In this document: piece by piece, positions 21,896 to 35,316 of the stretch
How the letters are laid out: each line of letters begins with the position of its first letter
Position numbering within the stretch: position 1 is the stretch's first letter
From: Lepidonotus clava
Lineage: Eukaryota; Annelida; Polychaeta; Phyllodocida; Polynoidae
Direction of reading: 5' to 3'
DNA length: 64,000 nucleotides
Assembly: GCA_936440205.1 (NCBI GenBank)
Contig: OW387141.1
Coordinates: 47,687,307 to 47,751,306 of the forward strand
Position numbers and translations under genes: made by a program
The notes under the pieces: generated by a model
What the model saw: only the letters and a program-made list of their open reading frames with translations
Database searches by the model: none
Told to the model about the DNA's origin: nothing

Positions 21896-24800
21896 CTTGA
21901 AGGCTGCCCCTTACTGATTTTGAAGTCTCTGGAACAAGGGGAGATGACAGGGCCACAAGTGATGGTGAAGGCCGATCTTTTAGACTGATATGTACTAGGA
22001 AAAGCTACATTCACATAGACTGTAATTTTTTACTTTAGTTTTGCTTGACCCTACAGTAGGTCAGTAAAGGCTATGTTTGTCGCTTGGTGGGTAGGCCGGA
22101 AACCTGGTTCTGTTACTGCTCTTCCCTGATGTGTGGAGTTATCAGGGGTAGGTGTGAATGGTAGCTTTATAGGCTGTGTGATATGGTGGCCCTGAAGTGC
22201 AAACTTTGGTTTTGCATTCTCCCCCCCCCCCCCCTCATAAGACACATCTCATTTCTTAAAATTTGATAAAAATGACAAAAGATCTCTTCAATTGTTAGGA
22301 GATTCATAATCTTATCAAAAAATCTCCATCAATATAATCCCCAAGTGTTCAATTCTATTGTAACACTTACATGAAATTGACAGAGACAAACTCCAATTGA
22401 ACTTGCTTTTTTACTATGGATATAGTTCCCCATGAACTCAGCTTTTGATAGGGATGCCAGACCAGTTTACTTTAATATGATTTCTTTAAAATATATTAAA
22501 ACCAAAACATTCATTTCTCATTACTTTTTAGAAAAAGTATGTGTCTATGTATTAGAATTTCATAATTGTAACTAGTTATCAGTTGGAGATGTGTTATTAT
22601 AGATACTGGAAGAAATTAGTACCACAGCAAACCTAATTTGAAACAACAGTTTCCAAGACAATAATTTAGTTTGAAGGATTTCTGTGTTTTGTAGATAAAA
22701 CTCTATCTTTTCTCTTAATGTGATTAGTGAAAATGTCACCATTTGCCAAGTTTGTGACCTTATTTCATGATGTTCCAAAAAAGCATATCTTTATATCATT
22801 ACTTAGCAAAACTTAAGGTTAGACAAACTTAAGTTTCATGTACAAGTTACTTAAGCTAAGTAATGACATAAAGGAAGAGGTAAATTTAAGTGATTTTTCA
22901 CTTTTAAGATGGTTCATATACTTGTCCTTGCAAACCAAATCAGGTTTTAACCTTTTGTTATATTTCTATTTCATTTTCAAATGTATCTGCTCATATATCC
23001 CCATATCATGTATATCCTCAGCTTTAATATACATAATTATACTCATATAATTATGTATGGTCCAATTTTACCTGGTCTCTTAACACATGAGCTAAGTGTG
23101 AGTTTTCAGGTAGGTAATGATGTATAGTAAGAGGTGAATATAAATGTTCCCCTTTAAGATCTTCATTAATTCTATTCCAATTATAAATCATTTTGGAATT
23201 ACAGAGAGGAAGAACTGAAGAGAGGAAACCATGTTTATGTGAGTACCACCCACTCATCTGAAAAAAGATTGAAGAGATCTCAATAGCGAAATATAATTCC
23301 AGATTTTTATTTGAGTTATTATCACACAAAACAACACACCACAATGAAAATTATCAATATTGGATAAGTGTTACATTACACAACCACATATCTAGTCCGT
23401 GTATTTTAAGTATCTCCTATCACTGTTTCTTTAAATCAACCTGTGGTTTACATTCTTTTTCCAACATGACATACAAAGTCCCACTGTTACAGTTACAATC
23501 TACACATATCTCTGTTCACAATCTCCCCTGAATGGTAAGGAGTGGGGATTTACAAAGTGAAAGGAAGATCACCTATAGTGTCAATAGACCGCAGAAGCGG
23601 TGTTGTCCTTTTGGCAGGAAAACGTGGTTCCACACTGTTCAAAATAGTTTTCTGTGGGGGGATTACTAGTTAGGATTGATAATGTCAATAGCACAATTTG
23701 ATATAACTTATTTTTTGATGATGCAGGACTATTTAGGATTTCTATGTACTGAGTTGATAGGTTTCCTGCCTAACAGTGGGAAGTGCCTGCCTCCTCGGGG
23801 CGGTTGTGACGTAGCTGTAAATCTATCTATAGTTGCCCTAGTCAATACAGGGTCAGACAGGTTTCATGTACAAGTCACCAGTACAAGTAGATAGCTCAAA
23901 GGTGGGAGTCCCAAAGGGGTCAAGGCTCAACCCATGTTGCCTGAAGAGGTGGTTGACACAACATCGTGGGTTAGGATATCGGTTTACCATCCCAGGGGGG
24001 GACAGACTATTTGAAGGTTACCACCCACTGCCAAACTACTGCCTCTGCCTTTCATGACTGATAGCTCCTGAATTTTAGTTGGCCACCCTATACTTCTAGG
24101 TAATGTAGATCAATACTCCCAAAAAACAGGGTGTGTCAATTCCAGAAAATATACCAAATGACTAAAACTGCTCAGGAGAACTTCTGATAACATTTCATCA
24201 GTTATTTTTGGGTGAAACAAAGTAGCAATAGGGCTAAGTTTTGAGTTATTGCCCCAACATTGTTCTATTGATGTAGTTGACTGCCCTCTTTTTTTACCCT
24301 AAAAAGTGATTGACCGCTCCTCAACTTTGGTATTCACTGCCCCTGCTGCGCCAGTCCATTTGGCAGTTGGTACCTTTTCAAGACCAAGATCTCCCCCCCC
24401 CCCCCCGGGCTTACCACACTGATGAGAGACAGGTTAAATTTCATTCTTTGTTGCCCACTTTGTTTCACCAACTCTCTTCACTCTGTCTTTATGTTATTGT
24501 TACTACCATACCATAAGATTACACTGGTATAAATACTTCAGTAAATGCTATGTTTACTTCATGCATTGAATGCAGCCTTATAGACACATTAGAACGGTGT
24601 TTAACAACTTAAGGTGTCGGGACCAGACTTTAACATGTTTAAGTTTAAAATACACAATTAAGGTGGTTAGAATTTTAGTGCCCTGCTGGCTATTCTCCAT
24701 TCATCTAATTTGTTTTGAGGCATGCAATGATTATAGAGAGAATACAAGTTTTTTAATGTTCTCTACAATGAGTCAGTAAATCAAACATGTAAATAACTGG

Positions 24801-24995
24801 AAGGAGAGAAACCCTGAATAGCAAAAGCACATGACATTTAAACAGTAAGATAATCAGATACAATCAATTTCTGGTCTTCTTCTTCATACATTTACATGTT
24901 AGGTGGAAAGTCTCAGAAGAAACTTTATAGGGCCCAACAAATCTGTGTAAATCTGGTGGTAGCTGGTTTTCATGTGGAAATTATTGCCAGCGGGA

Positions 24996-25001
24996 TTTAT
25001 T
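24996..25001 (-). terminator. polyadenylation signal of gene B
   Basis: AATAAA on the minus strand at the position equivalent to 12621-12626 of gene A. Confidence 0.6.
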
Positions 25002-25154
25002 AAATCCTTAAATATTTTCATGAAAAAATGTACATCTATGCAACAGGAACATAGTAACTTTTATAAGGTTGTGCAGAAGAGGGTACTGTGTGACAGCTGT
25101 TCACTCCCAAACACCAATAGAACAGATTCATCACATCTTGATAAGCTTAAAATA

Positions 25155-26687
25155 TCATAATTGTTGAGATGATGCTTGCAGCAGTGAGCTAATGATACAA
25201 TTTCCCACTGACTCAGCCATCTCTTGGGAGACACATCTCTTTGAATAAACAAGTGTCCAGCATAGCCTGCCATCTACAGTAGTGATATAATGTGAAAAAG
25301 GGGCCATGGATCTTGTGTTCATTGCTACTGCACCATGTCTTGCCACTGCCTTCACCGATGCCCCCTCCTTATTAATGTACTCACAGATCCCCACGTTAGA
25401 AAATACATTCACCATTGGTCCTATATTGAGATCTTTAGGCTGATATGAGTTGTGGAATCTGATCTTAACTAGGTTAGCTAAAAAAGATATCTTTGTCACT
25501 TTCCTAACACATGCTTCTCGATTTACTTGTTCATGGACTGATTCTGAACAAGTCTTTGCACTAGCCCAAAAGCTAGTCTGTTGTTCTTTTATCACTTTCA
25601 CTGGCATGAGTATGTAATAGGGATAGTCTCCCATAGCGTTATCTGGCAGATTGATGACATGGAATGCACGAGAATTAGCCATAATCATAGTCTGCAGGTA
25701 TACCTCTGAATCTGGTGTTCCATTTAATAAGATCTTGTCCATGACAACATTGATGGCTGCCATTGCAGCCCCTTGTATCGTAGCCCTATTGCGTCGGCAA
25801 GCTAACAATAAAGTTTCGGTTTCCTTACATGACAGTTCTAATGGTAGAATGGAAGTACCCATTGGAAGAGAAGGATTTTTCTTCATTTCGATTCCATATT
25901 TTTCATAGAAAGGGTTGGGGCCAGAGTAAAGACTAAAGATATAATCCTCTATCATCCAACCAGGAAGTAATTTGAGCAAAGAAGAGCAGACCTGAGCCAC
26001 TTGCCACCTTAGCTTTTCTTTGAAACCTCTGAAATCTGTGACCTCTTCTAGTGGACCATAAATCATTGCACTTGGTATATTTGGCTTGTCTGTTCCTTCT
26101 TGTATTTTGTTTATTGTGTTCATAATTTGAGCAAAAAGCCTCATGAGTGAGATGCCATCAACAATAGAATGATGACAGGCCAACACAATAACTGACTCAT
26201 GTAGGAATTCCCCTTCAGTTTTTTGGAACTTGGCATTGGGTAGAAATACAAGCCTCCAAAGTGGGCCCAAGCTTTCCTTGTACTGGATGGACATTTGTTG
26301 CTCCACTTCTGTGATCCAGTCCCCACTTGTCTTCTCTTGTATGTCATATTCTTGTTTGTCCATAGACATGAACCAGAGATTATTTTTGCTTCCAGACTTT
26401 GGACGTATACATGCCCTCATGAGAGGCTGTGATTGAGCTACCAAGGTCACTGCTTTCTTCACTGTCACAAAACTGAGTGGCTGCTTAGAGACAATGTGGA
26501 ATGCATTTGACATTTGTCCTTCAGTCTTTGAATTTCTAATCACTCCAACCATTTCAATGGAGCCCAAAGGCCTAGAGTCTTTGTACTGTTTTACCTTTGG
26601 TTTTGTGAAAAGGTTCCAAATGATTAAGGCCACAGTAATTCCTACTGCAGTAACAGTTGCTGCCAGGAACCGCCTGTCTTCCTCTCC
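25155..26687 (-). CDS. HHxxxDG acyltransferase B, exon 2
   Basis: Near-identical tandem copy of gene A: 14 differences over the 492 residues compared. The HHSIVDG motif, the N-terminal anchor segment and the acceptor cttctag|GGA at 26688 are all kept, and the frame is open to the stop. Differences cluster in the C-terminal lobe; for example, the region after 'FHNS' differs at five positions within about 25 residues, whereas the stretch around the catalytic motif is unchanged. The ATG is supplied from 34572-34574, giving about 511 residues. Its neighbour A has the same orientation, so this is a head-to-tail tandem pair. The same substrate uncertainty applies. Confidence 0.85.
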   Translation of the reverse strand, partial: GEEDRRFLAATVTAVGITVALIIWNLFTKPKVKQYKDSRPLGSIEMVGVIRNSKTEGQMSNAFHIVSKQPLSFVTVKKAVTLVAQSQPLMRACIRPKSGSKNNLWFMSMDKQEYDIQEKTSGDWITEVEQQMSIQYKESLGPLWRLVFLPNAKFQKTEGEFLHESVIVLACHHSIVDGISLMRLFAQIMNTINKIQEGTDKPNIPSAMIYGPLEEVTDFRGFKEKLRWQVAQVCSSLLKLLPGWMIEDYIFSLYSGPNPFYEKYGIEMKKNPSLPMGTSILPLELSCKETETLLLACRRNRATIQGAAMAAINVVMDKILLNGTPDSEVYLQTMIMANSRAFHVINLPDNAMGDYPYYILMPVKVIKEQQTSFWASAKTCSESVHEQVNREACVRKVTKISFLANLVKIRFHNSYQPKDLNIGPMVNVFSNVGICEYINKEGASVKAVARHGAVAMNTRSMAPFSHYITTVDGRLCWTLVYSKRCVSQEMAESVGNCIISSLLQASSQQL

Positions 26688-27213
26688 CTAGAAGGATATG
26701 ATAATTGTGAGTAGAAAATATGTTGTGAAATATGGCCAGATAAATAATTTGTTTGCGATAATTGAAGATGCATATCTCCAGACTAACTTTAAAAATGATT
26801 TGTCAAGGTTTACCATGTTTCTCTTAACTTCAAATCTCAATGCCTTATCTGTACAACTAGTAGACCAATATATTTCAAAATGTGGCCATTTTATCATTTT
26901 TGGTACATGTAGATGCATATCTCCAGACTAACTTTACAAATGATTTGTCAATTAAAGCGATTGTGCAGATGTGGTCACATGATCACACATTGTGATCAAG
27001 AACATGTGCTAGGGAATAAATCAACATTTATAGATTGTAAATGATGATGCTTGTTAAGTATGGTTTAGTTAGACTATTTTGATTAAAAGTAACATAAACA
27101 TGTATTTTAAATAATTCAGAAAGGTGAATATTATGATTTTAAATTGATCATCAATGTGGCAGCCAGTACATTATTGGCAGTTGTGACGTTATCTGCCTAT
27201 CAATGTCTGTAGT

Positions 27214-27640
27214 GCCACTGGGTGAGTATAAGTACTTAACTTCAAAAATCAATGTACATTATATTCTTATTTGAACATTGGGTAAAATTGATTTCTGATG
27301 AAGACCAAAGTATGAAAAATCTATATGTCAAACTTGAACACACAAGACATTTTCAAAGGTGGCATGGTAGTGCCCCTGGTGAAAAAAATGAAATCACTGA
27401 AGAATATATTTTTGGGCTAATAATATAGGTCTATGCAGCAAGCAATTTAAGTTATTTAGACAAACAATTAAATTGCCCAGGAAGAAAAGACTTATGTTGG
27501 AATTTACACGAAACCCCACTAATCAAAGTTACCCATTGCTCTAGCAGTTCTATTTTATCGGTGACCCTCACTTACTTTACTTTTGAAATGTCTAAAGAAA
27601 ATTACTATGAGATTTGGTGAGGCTGTAATGGATTTTCAGT
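27214..27640. other. 427-bp block present in B, absent from A
   Basis: The A sequence jumps from 'atgtctgtagt' to 'gttctaaaaac'; B has this block between. I see no inverted termini or poly(A), so a deletion in A is as likely as an insertion in B. Confidence 0.5.
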
Positions 27641-28487
27641 GTTCTAAAAACTTTGATGTTTTGATATTGTCATAGCCTCCTATAGCTAAGGCCTTTCTCT
27701 TTGTAAACATCTACATTAAAAATGCGCATGGGGACCTTTTGCTTTTTTGGTTTTATTCATGGTAATGAAAATATATTAGATAAAACTTAACTTAATTAAA
27801 ATAAACTTTGGTTATCACCCTTCCTGTATCAGTGATGGGCTAAACTCTTACCTACTGAACTTGTATCTCCCTAGGATATGATAAATGAGATTACAGGCCA
27901 CACCACCTTATTTGGAACTCTACTCGAGAGGTGCAGTTTGGAAAAGCAAGGAGTTACATGATGTTTGAGAACATATATATTGGTGACTTTAAACCATTTG
28001 CAATTTTAGATTCATACACAGTTTAAGAATGCAAGAACTAAGGTCGCGTTGCACAAAACTTTGTTTTTCATTGATGGATAAACCACAACTCAGAAAGTAA
28101 GCCTTGTAGATTATAAACATTTTAAAAGTAATACACGTTTTATTAAATAGCTCCTCAACACCTAACCAGCATTCGGTAATACTGGTTCCACTGGTCATGG
28201 TTCTGTGATGCAGGTAACAATTATTTTGTGAGACAGTATACCAAGAAGTAAAGTTTTATATTTTAATTCATGATTGATTAAAAAAAGTCTCTCACGAATT
28301 CTGTAGGAGTGTAGAACAACCAAAAGAAATATGACAATGCAAGGCAATATTGAGGCAAGCCCATTGACATTGCTCGTAAGCAATGACCTGATTAAATTAA
28401 ATGGCCAGGAATATAACCTAGCAAGTACCTATGATATCCCTCATGAATATATATATATATATATATATATTGTTATATATATATATA

Positions 28488-30002
28488 TGTAGTAGTAGTA
28501 GTAATTTTATTGACAATCTAAGAGTCATACATTTTGATCTCATGTGTCAGTCAAACAATGTACAGGGAAAAGATATGAATCTTTTCAGGTAATAAAAATA
28601 AGTTATACAGATCTTTTCAGTTAAAACATAACATATCATAGCACCTTGACATGGAGGGAGCTTTGATTTCATCTCAATTTGATCCGTTAACCATGATCAT
28701 TATCAAACATAACATATTTTAGTACATAACATAACATGGCATATCGTAACACATAAAACATATCGTAGCACCTTGACATAGAGGGAGCTTTGATTTCATC
28801 TGTTATTAGCCATGATTTTTATCATGACTAAAGACTAGTAAAGTTACATTGTAGACTAGAGATATAGCATCTAAGTTTATACAGTAGGCTAGAGAACTAG
28901 TATCTAGTATGTTTGCAGACTAGAAATAGTATACAAAGACATGCTCATATCAATGTAATACTATTAAAACAGCTTAGGTTTGAAACAGAGTGCTTTGACC
29001 AAACACCAAAGGATGTACTGTAACGTCTGATTTGCAGACCAGCAGATATTTTAGTTGACGTCTAGTTGACGTGTTGTTGCATAGGACTATGTTCTCTTTT
29101 CTTAAGGCAACAGTAGATATATTTACCCAGTGCATTAGTTACATCAATAGATTTGCATTTCATTATGGTGGAGAACTTTTCATTGTCTGAGTATAGATCA
29201 TATTGTGGAATGGTATCTTTTATTTTTGTAAGAAGGACTTCGCGTTCCTGGGCATAGAGAGGGCAGTGTAGTAAAAAGTGGTGTTCATCTTCAACATCGT
29301 GAGAGGCACAGTAGAGACATAGTCTATTTTTGAAAGCAATTTTTCTTTGGTCATAGCGACCAGTTTCAACTCTGAGGTTATGAGAACTGATTCTAAAACG
29401 GGCCAAAGCAAGAGAGTAATTGGTGTTTTTCATCTCCAACAAATAATTTTCAAATCTAAATTCATCCTTGAAAGTGCTATATGTCCGCAATTTTGGGTAT
29501 TTAGTTTCATCTTTAATCTCATCAAGGCATTTCTTCATGTAGTTAGAGTGTAGGGTTTCACATGCATGATTTAGTTGCTTAGAAGATATTTCCTGTTGCT
29601 GCCATGCAGTTTGAAGTTCAACTTCTGAAAGAATATTACAAATGTGTGTACACCAATTTGTCTGCCCAAGGTCACACAGTTCAAGAAGAGATTTGTATGC
29701 AATTTTCACCATATGACTATCATCCTGTTTTAGAATCCTCTCCCAGTATTTCAGCACTTGGACTTTTTGTTTTATAATGAGTGGAAACCTACCGCATTCT
29801 GCATAAACAGCATTGGTACAAGATGTCTTTTTAACTCTGAGTGTACTTTTTAGGAAGCCTAAATGAACATTTTCTATTTCTTTTACTTGTTTACCGGCAT
29901 ACCAAATTTCAGATGCATATTCTAGAATTGGGCTAATTTGGATGTCAAACATTTTAAAGGCTAGCATAGGTGTTAAGTTGCCAATGCTTAATGTATTGCG
30001 TA
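28488..30002 (-). mobile_element. LINE 3' part with zinc-knuckle-like C-terminus
   Basis: The frame to the stop at 29062 encodes the post-catalytic part of a LINE reverse transcriptase: an SPILEYASEIWY block, a KYWERI block, then LARFRISSHNLRVETGRY and a Cys/His cluster LCLYCASHDVEDEHHFLLHC. The 3' UTR contains two copies of a 'gcaccttgacat(g/a)gagggagctttgattt' unit. It ends in AATAAAATTAC and a (TAC)n tail. It sits in the (TA)n tract whose empty version is at 18172 in unit A. The element is 5' truncated; the frame runs on into host sequence at 30003-30045. Confidence 0.85.
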
Positions 30003-31179
30003 TGTATCTTAGGGGAAAACCTTTTTTACAGCAAAGATTATTCACCTCTTAATGTAAGAAGGCATATGTTTTATGACGGGGCCTGGAATCAAGCCAAAAA
30101 TGTGCAGATGATAGACCGTGCATCACAGTTACAGCAAGCATTTTTGTACTGCTTGTTTTCTGAAAATATCCCACAAAGGTAAAAATAAGAAACAAATAAG
30201 AAAAACATTAAAAAAAAAGACAGAAGTGCATACAAATCTAACTATGAAAAGTAAATCGCCTGCAGATCTATTTTAATTTTTATGATTTCATTCATACATA
30301 ATAACATTTAATCCAGGCTTGAAAAATAAAGGAAAACATGATATGGAAATCAATTTTGTATGCAAATTAATTGCCAGTCGTCTCCTTGATAGTCATTATT
30401 ACATCAGTGTCTATTGCTAGATGGCAGCACATATCCTCCTTTCTTTCCATCTAGTTGCCTCCCTACCCAGTTCTCCCACAAGATCCCTTTTTGATTTGTT
30501 TTTTAATCATCATTGAAACATCCTTTCTTGGTGTTAATTGTGTGCGGGGACTAGAACTGATGGAGTGTTCCCTTGCCAAGACCACAATGATCAGAATCTA
30601 TACAAATTTCCCTCTCTTTCTGAGTGGGTGCCATGCATACATTATGTAAAGTTGTGTACCTATCTCCCATTGGTCCATTTTGTTATTTGACCTTTCACTC
30701 TCAGTCAGGGTGCCTCTCAGTGGTCAGTTTTTGGCCTGCTGTGGAGGTCAGGTGGTGTCAGACCACCTGTGTTAGGCCACTAGTGTGGCCGTTCTTTGTT
30801 TCATGTCACATTATAATTATAAACTAAAATCAAAATTAAAACTAACCACATTCATAATTAACAATACATTAATAGCTGTGCATGTGGAGTGGTATGTTTA
30901 TTTTTTGGAGATTTTATCCATTGTGGTTACGCCGGTTTAGGGCTCATCAGTTGGCATTTGGAAACAAACTATTAATTGGTTAGTTTGGTTGGCCTATACT
31001 CATTATAGAGTGAGTTTTCCAGGTGCTGCCACCCTGTGGTTGTTTCTCAGGGTAGGCCTCTGGTGAGTTTGGATGACATTTTGTATTTATGGCATTTTGT
31101 ATATATGGATATACTATTTTGTAGTAGATCATGTGATTCTATTCATTGTGACCATATGATTTGGACATATTGGGATATT

Positions 31180-31264
31180 ATAGTTTGAAAAATATCTTTC
31201 AATACCTGAGTACTGGAAATTTTTTTTTCAGTACTCAGGTATTGAAAGATATTTTTCAAACTAT
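31180..31264. repeat. perfect hairpin, unit B copy
   Basis: Identical in arms and loop length to 19372-19456. Arms are 31180-31215 and 31229-31264. Confidence 0.85.
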
Positions 31265-31845
31265 CCTTTCTTGGTGTTCTTACAGCTACTGAGCTTGCGA
31301 CTCAATTGTTATGCAAGCATTTTGATCAGATTATCCCTATCATGTATAAGAGTTACACGAGTTTTTGTGATACACGTACCTCTTGCTTTCTTACTTAAAA
31401 TTTAATATTGATATTAGAAATCTGGATATTGAAGTGAAGATCCAATTTTAATTTGTATTCAGCAAGATCAAAAGCCACTATTTTATAGAAAGCAATCCAT
31501 TCATAATTAAGTAACTATTCCCTAAACCTTTTCTCATATGATCTCTATAAGACTGTCCTCTTAATTTTGGTAAATGCTTAATATGTACTCTAGGTTATTT
31601 CCTATTGATATATCATTTTAACCAAACTGGTTATCAAGCCATTATATATCATATCATTAAGAAACGACCTTGAGTTTTTTTTTAACATGAATCAAAATTA
31701 AGAGTATGGACTTCTAGAATAGTAATTATGATGCGATATATCATATTAAGTCATGATCACATAGATTTAGAGTCAGGGGACTAGTTTCATGAGTAATATC
31801 AGAATTAAGACCGTATTCCACTATACAATCTTTAGCTCATGATGG

Positions 31846-32756
31846 TGTGACGGTCCTCGGTAGTTCGGGGTTTCCAATTTCTACAGCAGAGGGACGGGGA
31901 ATTGTTTCGGATCTCGGACGGACGGGGAATCCGGGCAAGAAACCGAGATGTGATATTTAGAGGGGGTTTGAGCGGGTCGATCGGGAAATCGGCACTCGTT
32001 GACGGGCGTAGGACTGCGGGGAAGGAAAAGTGGTAGGGGTGGGGGGGAAGTCGTTTCTATCTCTTCTATGCCGGTGTTCTCTCCTGCGGACGGTCCACCC
32101 TCGGTCTTGGTCCGCGGGGATGTCGGGCAGACGGTCGCCTATTGTTTGGTAGCGTGGGGCCGAGCCGGTCGCCGTCGTTCCCCCGGATCCTGGGTTTCCG
32201 ACCCTAGTTTTGGGCCCTCGTGTCATTCCGGGCCTGCGTTTTCGGGACTCCATCCGGGCCAGTTTCGGGCCTTCGTGCCCTGTTTCGGTCCTTCGGGCCT
32301 TCGGGCCCCCGTCCTAAGTTTTCGCCTAATTTCCTCGAACTTCTACTATTTTACTTAAACTTCTAGTTAATTAACTCGTGTCGGCTCATCTTATCGGTTA
32401 CTAAAGGAAGAAGACACGTGTTGACACAAGGAGAACTGTAAAGGAACTCATTTATTCTCGGGCCTCACCGCCCCTTTTATAGTCTAGTGGACAGCCCTGA
32501 TCGGCTGTCTTTGATCACGTGGTTACAAATGACGTCACTTCCGGTTTACTTTATCACTTCCGGTTTACATATTTCTCGGGACTTTCGGGTTTCGGGCTTT
32601 TACATTTTCGGGCCTTTTCGGGCCTTTCGGGTTTTTCGGGCTTTTACATTTTCGGGCCTTTTCGGGCCTTTTATAAAACATACTTTACTTTTGTCATATT
32701 ACCTTACTTTTCTTATTTCGGTCTTTAACCTATCTGATGAATAGACATTCATCACA
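31846..32756 (-). mobile_element. LTR-like insertion (911 bp), probable solo LTR
   Basis: Unit A has the empty site 'catgatggctttc'. The insert is much richer in G+C than its surroundings, with repeated 'ttcgggcctt' words. Read on the minus strand it begins TGTGATG and ends GTCACA, and carries a TATAAAAGG box and, shortly after, AATAAA, as expected for U3/R of a long terminal repeat. No internal coding region is present. It is younger than the A/B duplication. The flanking duplication is unclear, so the class is tentative. Confidence 0.5.
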
Positions 32757-34571
32757 CCGGCTTTCAATTCTACTGATGTTTGAGACAAACCGAAGATTGG
32801 AAGGTATTCCCAAAATTGCCAACATGCAAAGGCTCACAGTCTTTTGTGATCCAAAATTCGGGAACCAAAGATCGCAAATAATCCTACCAATAGTTACCAA
32901 CATGTCCGTAAACCTAGGCAGTCATGAGTTATGATCTTTGGCATTCCTTATTTCTTCGTAGTGGAATACAGGCTTCAAAGCAGATAATATTTGTAATTGA
33001 AATTCATACTTCCATGATTTTCTTCCATTTCTTGGCATTGTCCATAGGGTCAAGCATATGTTTAATTCTTGCTTATTGGTGTTAAACCCTGTATAATATT
33101 TATGAAGATTTGATAATTTTGGAATGTAACTCTTAACGCTGGATTAAAACATGTTTTTAGGAAACTGGAAAGTGTAAGAGTATGTGTTCTTTTCTTAAAG
33201 AAATACACCCTGCTCCATAGTCATGTTGCAATACATATAGGTCCTTTCTTGTTTCAACTTTGATATAGCTAGCATTATCACGTAGTGTCTTTTAATGGAA
33301 GAATTTGGTTTCAAAGTGGTGCTGGGGCCAACTTGCTACGTAACAGAAACTTACTGCATCCATACTTTTTAGTCAGTCTGTTTCTTACTAAGATGGCACA
33401 TGACTATGTCATTATTGATGGTGAGATTGAAACATCACCAAATCAAAACGCTACTATAAACATTACTTTTTGGTGAGGTTAGGACAAAACCAAAACAGAA
33501 TGTTATAAGAACATTCTGTTTAGTTTGATGAATATAACCAGAATATTATAATGATGTCGCAGTGCAACATCACAGAACTTGTCTGCAGCGATGTTAATGG
33601 GAGTCATCAAAATAACATAACAAGAACCAATACACACATTGCTGCAACAACACAAGTTTGGCTCGGAATGCTGTTCACCTAGGCACCACCTGGTGGATTA
33701 TCATACTACTAATAAGTAATTATGTGCATTTTGGGAGTTTTGAAATCCATTAGAAATGGTTACATTAATAAGATTGACATAATTATCAATTTTTCTTTTA
33801 GTTTAAGCGATATCAGATCAAATATGCATATTCTAAAGTAGCTGCTACCCTCTATTTTTAAACACTTTATAAACATTTGTTCCTGTCTCACAAAACAATT
33901 CTTTAACCAATATTGAAATAGCTTGAGCTATAATTTACCTTGCTACCTATAGTAAATAATTACTGAGTGTGATAAAGATACTGTTGGTAGTTTTTTCAAT
34001 GTAGGGAATCTTTTTTTGCACAAACAGTGAAAAGTGAAAATTTTCATTGTCATACTCTATTTTTGACATAACCATTGCTGTCAAAAGTAATCTATAATAT
34101 ATTGTTGGCCATTCAAAATCACGCGAGACAGCACCAAGTACCTTTAGGTTTTCTGGGAAGTTTTCAAATTAGTATGCAATGTGTGAATGTAAAATGTAAG
34201 AGTATGTAATGTAATAGTATGTGTTTTCTTCCGATAAAAAAGACTGCCTAGAAATAATGGATTCTATGGCACCATGAAGTATTTTGTTTGGGGAAATCCT
34301 TTCAAATCACATCCATGACATTCTTCTGTAATAATTCCATTGTTGACTGATTATGATTTCTTTATTCACATGCATACTGTACACAAACACATACACATAT
34401 ACATATGCATATACACTTATACAAATATATACATATGGTTATTATGGATTCAGCATTATTGTGATTTGGGTAGATGTTACTGTAAAGAGATGCCTCAAGA
34501 GACATTCAACCAATGATTTTTTTAAGGAATGTAACACTAAATACAGAATAATATAAGAAGAAGAAACCTAC

Positions 34572-34574
34572 CAT
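34572..34574 (-). CDS. start codon of gene B at the end of exon 1
   Basis: Same context as in A: a preceding in-frame stop, then ATG|GTAGGT. Spliced to 26687 it restores MGEEDRRFL. Confidence 0.7.
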
Positions 34575-35160
34575 CTTGAAGGCTGCCCCTTACTGATTCT
34601 GAAGTCTCTGGAATAAGGGGAGATGACAGGGCCACAAGTGATGCTGAAGGCTGATCTTTTAGACTGATATGTACTAGGAAAAGCTACATTCACATAGACT
34701 GTAATTTCTGACTTCAGTCTTGCATGAACCTACAGTAGGTCAGTAAAGGCTATGTTTGTCGCGTGGTGGGTAGGCCGGAAACCCGGTCCTGGTACTGCTC
34801 TTCCCTGATATGTGGAGTCATCAGGGGTAGGTGTCAATGGCAGCTTTATAGGCTGTGTGATATGGTGGCCCAGAAGTGCAAACTTTTGTTTTGCATTCTT
34901 CCCCCCCCCCAACAGGAACCCCTTTCATTCCTTAGTGCACCATCTACTTCAATGTCCCCTATCAGTCTTTGCATTCCACATTTCTCATAAGGCTGGGTAC
35001 CTTAGTCATTCAGCTGGAAACATCTTCCTTAGGCTGGCCACATTTGTTTCAATGGGCTGCAGCTGGTCACCTTTTTGTTCATTTAACTGGGCAGCTCTAC
35101 CACTCGGTTGAGCACAACCTTGATACATTTTGGCATATCTTTCATTTTGCCTCGCACCTC

Positions 35161-35316
35161 AGGGACGGATTTAGAGGGGTCGCCTGAGTGCCTGTACTCC
35201 TAAGATTTGCCAATTTAGATTATTTTAATGTAAAATTCTAGACCATGGATAGGCGCCTCAAAATTTTACATAAGGGCACTCCCCCTCTGCTCTTTGAAAT
35301 CTCTGGATCCGTCCCT
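35161..35316. mobile_element. hAT-like MITE (156 bp), unit B copy
   Basis: Termini AGGGACGGATTTAGAG and its near complement (CTCTGGATCCGTCCCT). GCACCTC is repeated on both sides (35154-35160 and 35317-35323). The same insertion is at 58336-58476 in unit C, so it predates the split of B and C. Confidence 0.8.

Larger units (their letters stand above)
9995..22740. repeat. duplicated unit A
   Basis: This unit matches unit B (from 22741) nearly base for base apart from insertions, with a shift of 12,375 bp at the gene. It starts near 'gtgaccttatttgatg', and B starts with the same words. Specific to A are the MITE at 10372-10750 and the transposon at 15049-17570. Near 22230 A lacks a block that B and C share (34912-37000 and 58150-59100). 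Confidence 0.9.
26688..34571 (-). other. intron 1 of gene B (about 7.9 kb)
   Basis: Same splice sites as in A. It contains a LINE 3' fragment, an LTR-like insertion and the 427-bp block, none of which is in intron A, and it lacks the 2.5-kb element of A. No independent host gene is recognised. Confidence 0.7.

Noticed and set aside
31957-32358. Two overlapping open frames in the GC-rich insert of intron B
   Set aside because: GC-rich sequence lacks stops by composition; the translations are Pro/Arg/Gly-rich without a domain, and the stretch is LTR-like.
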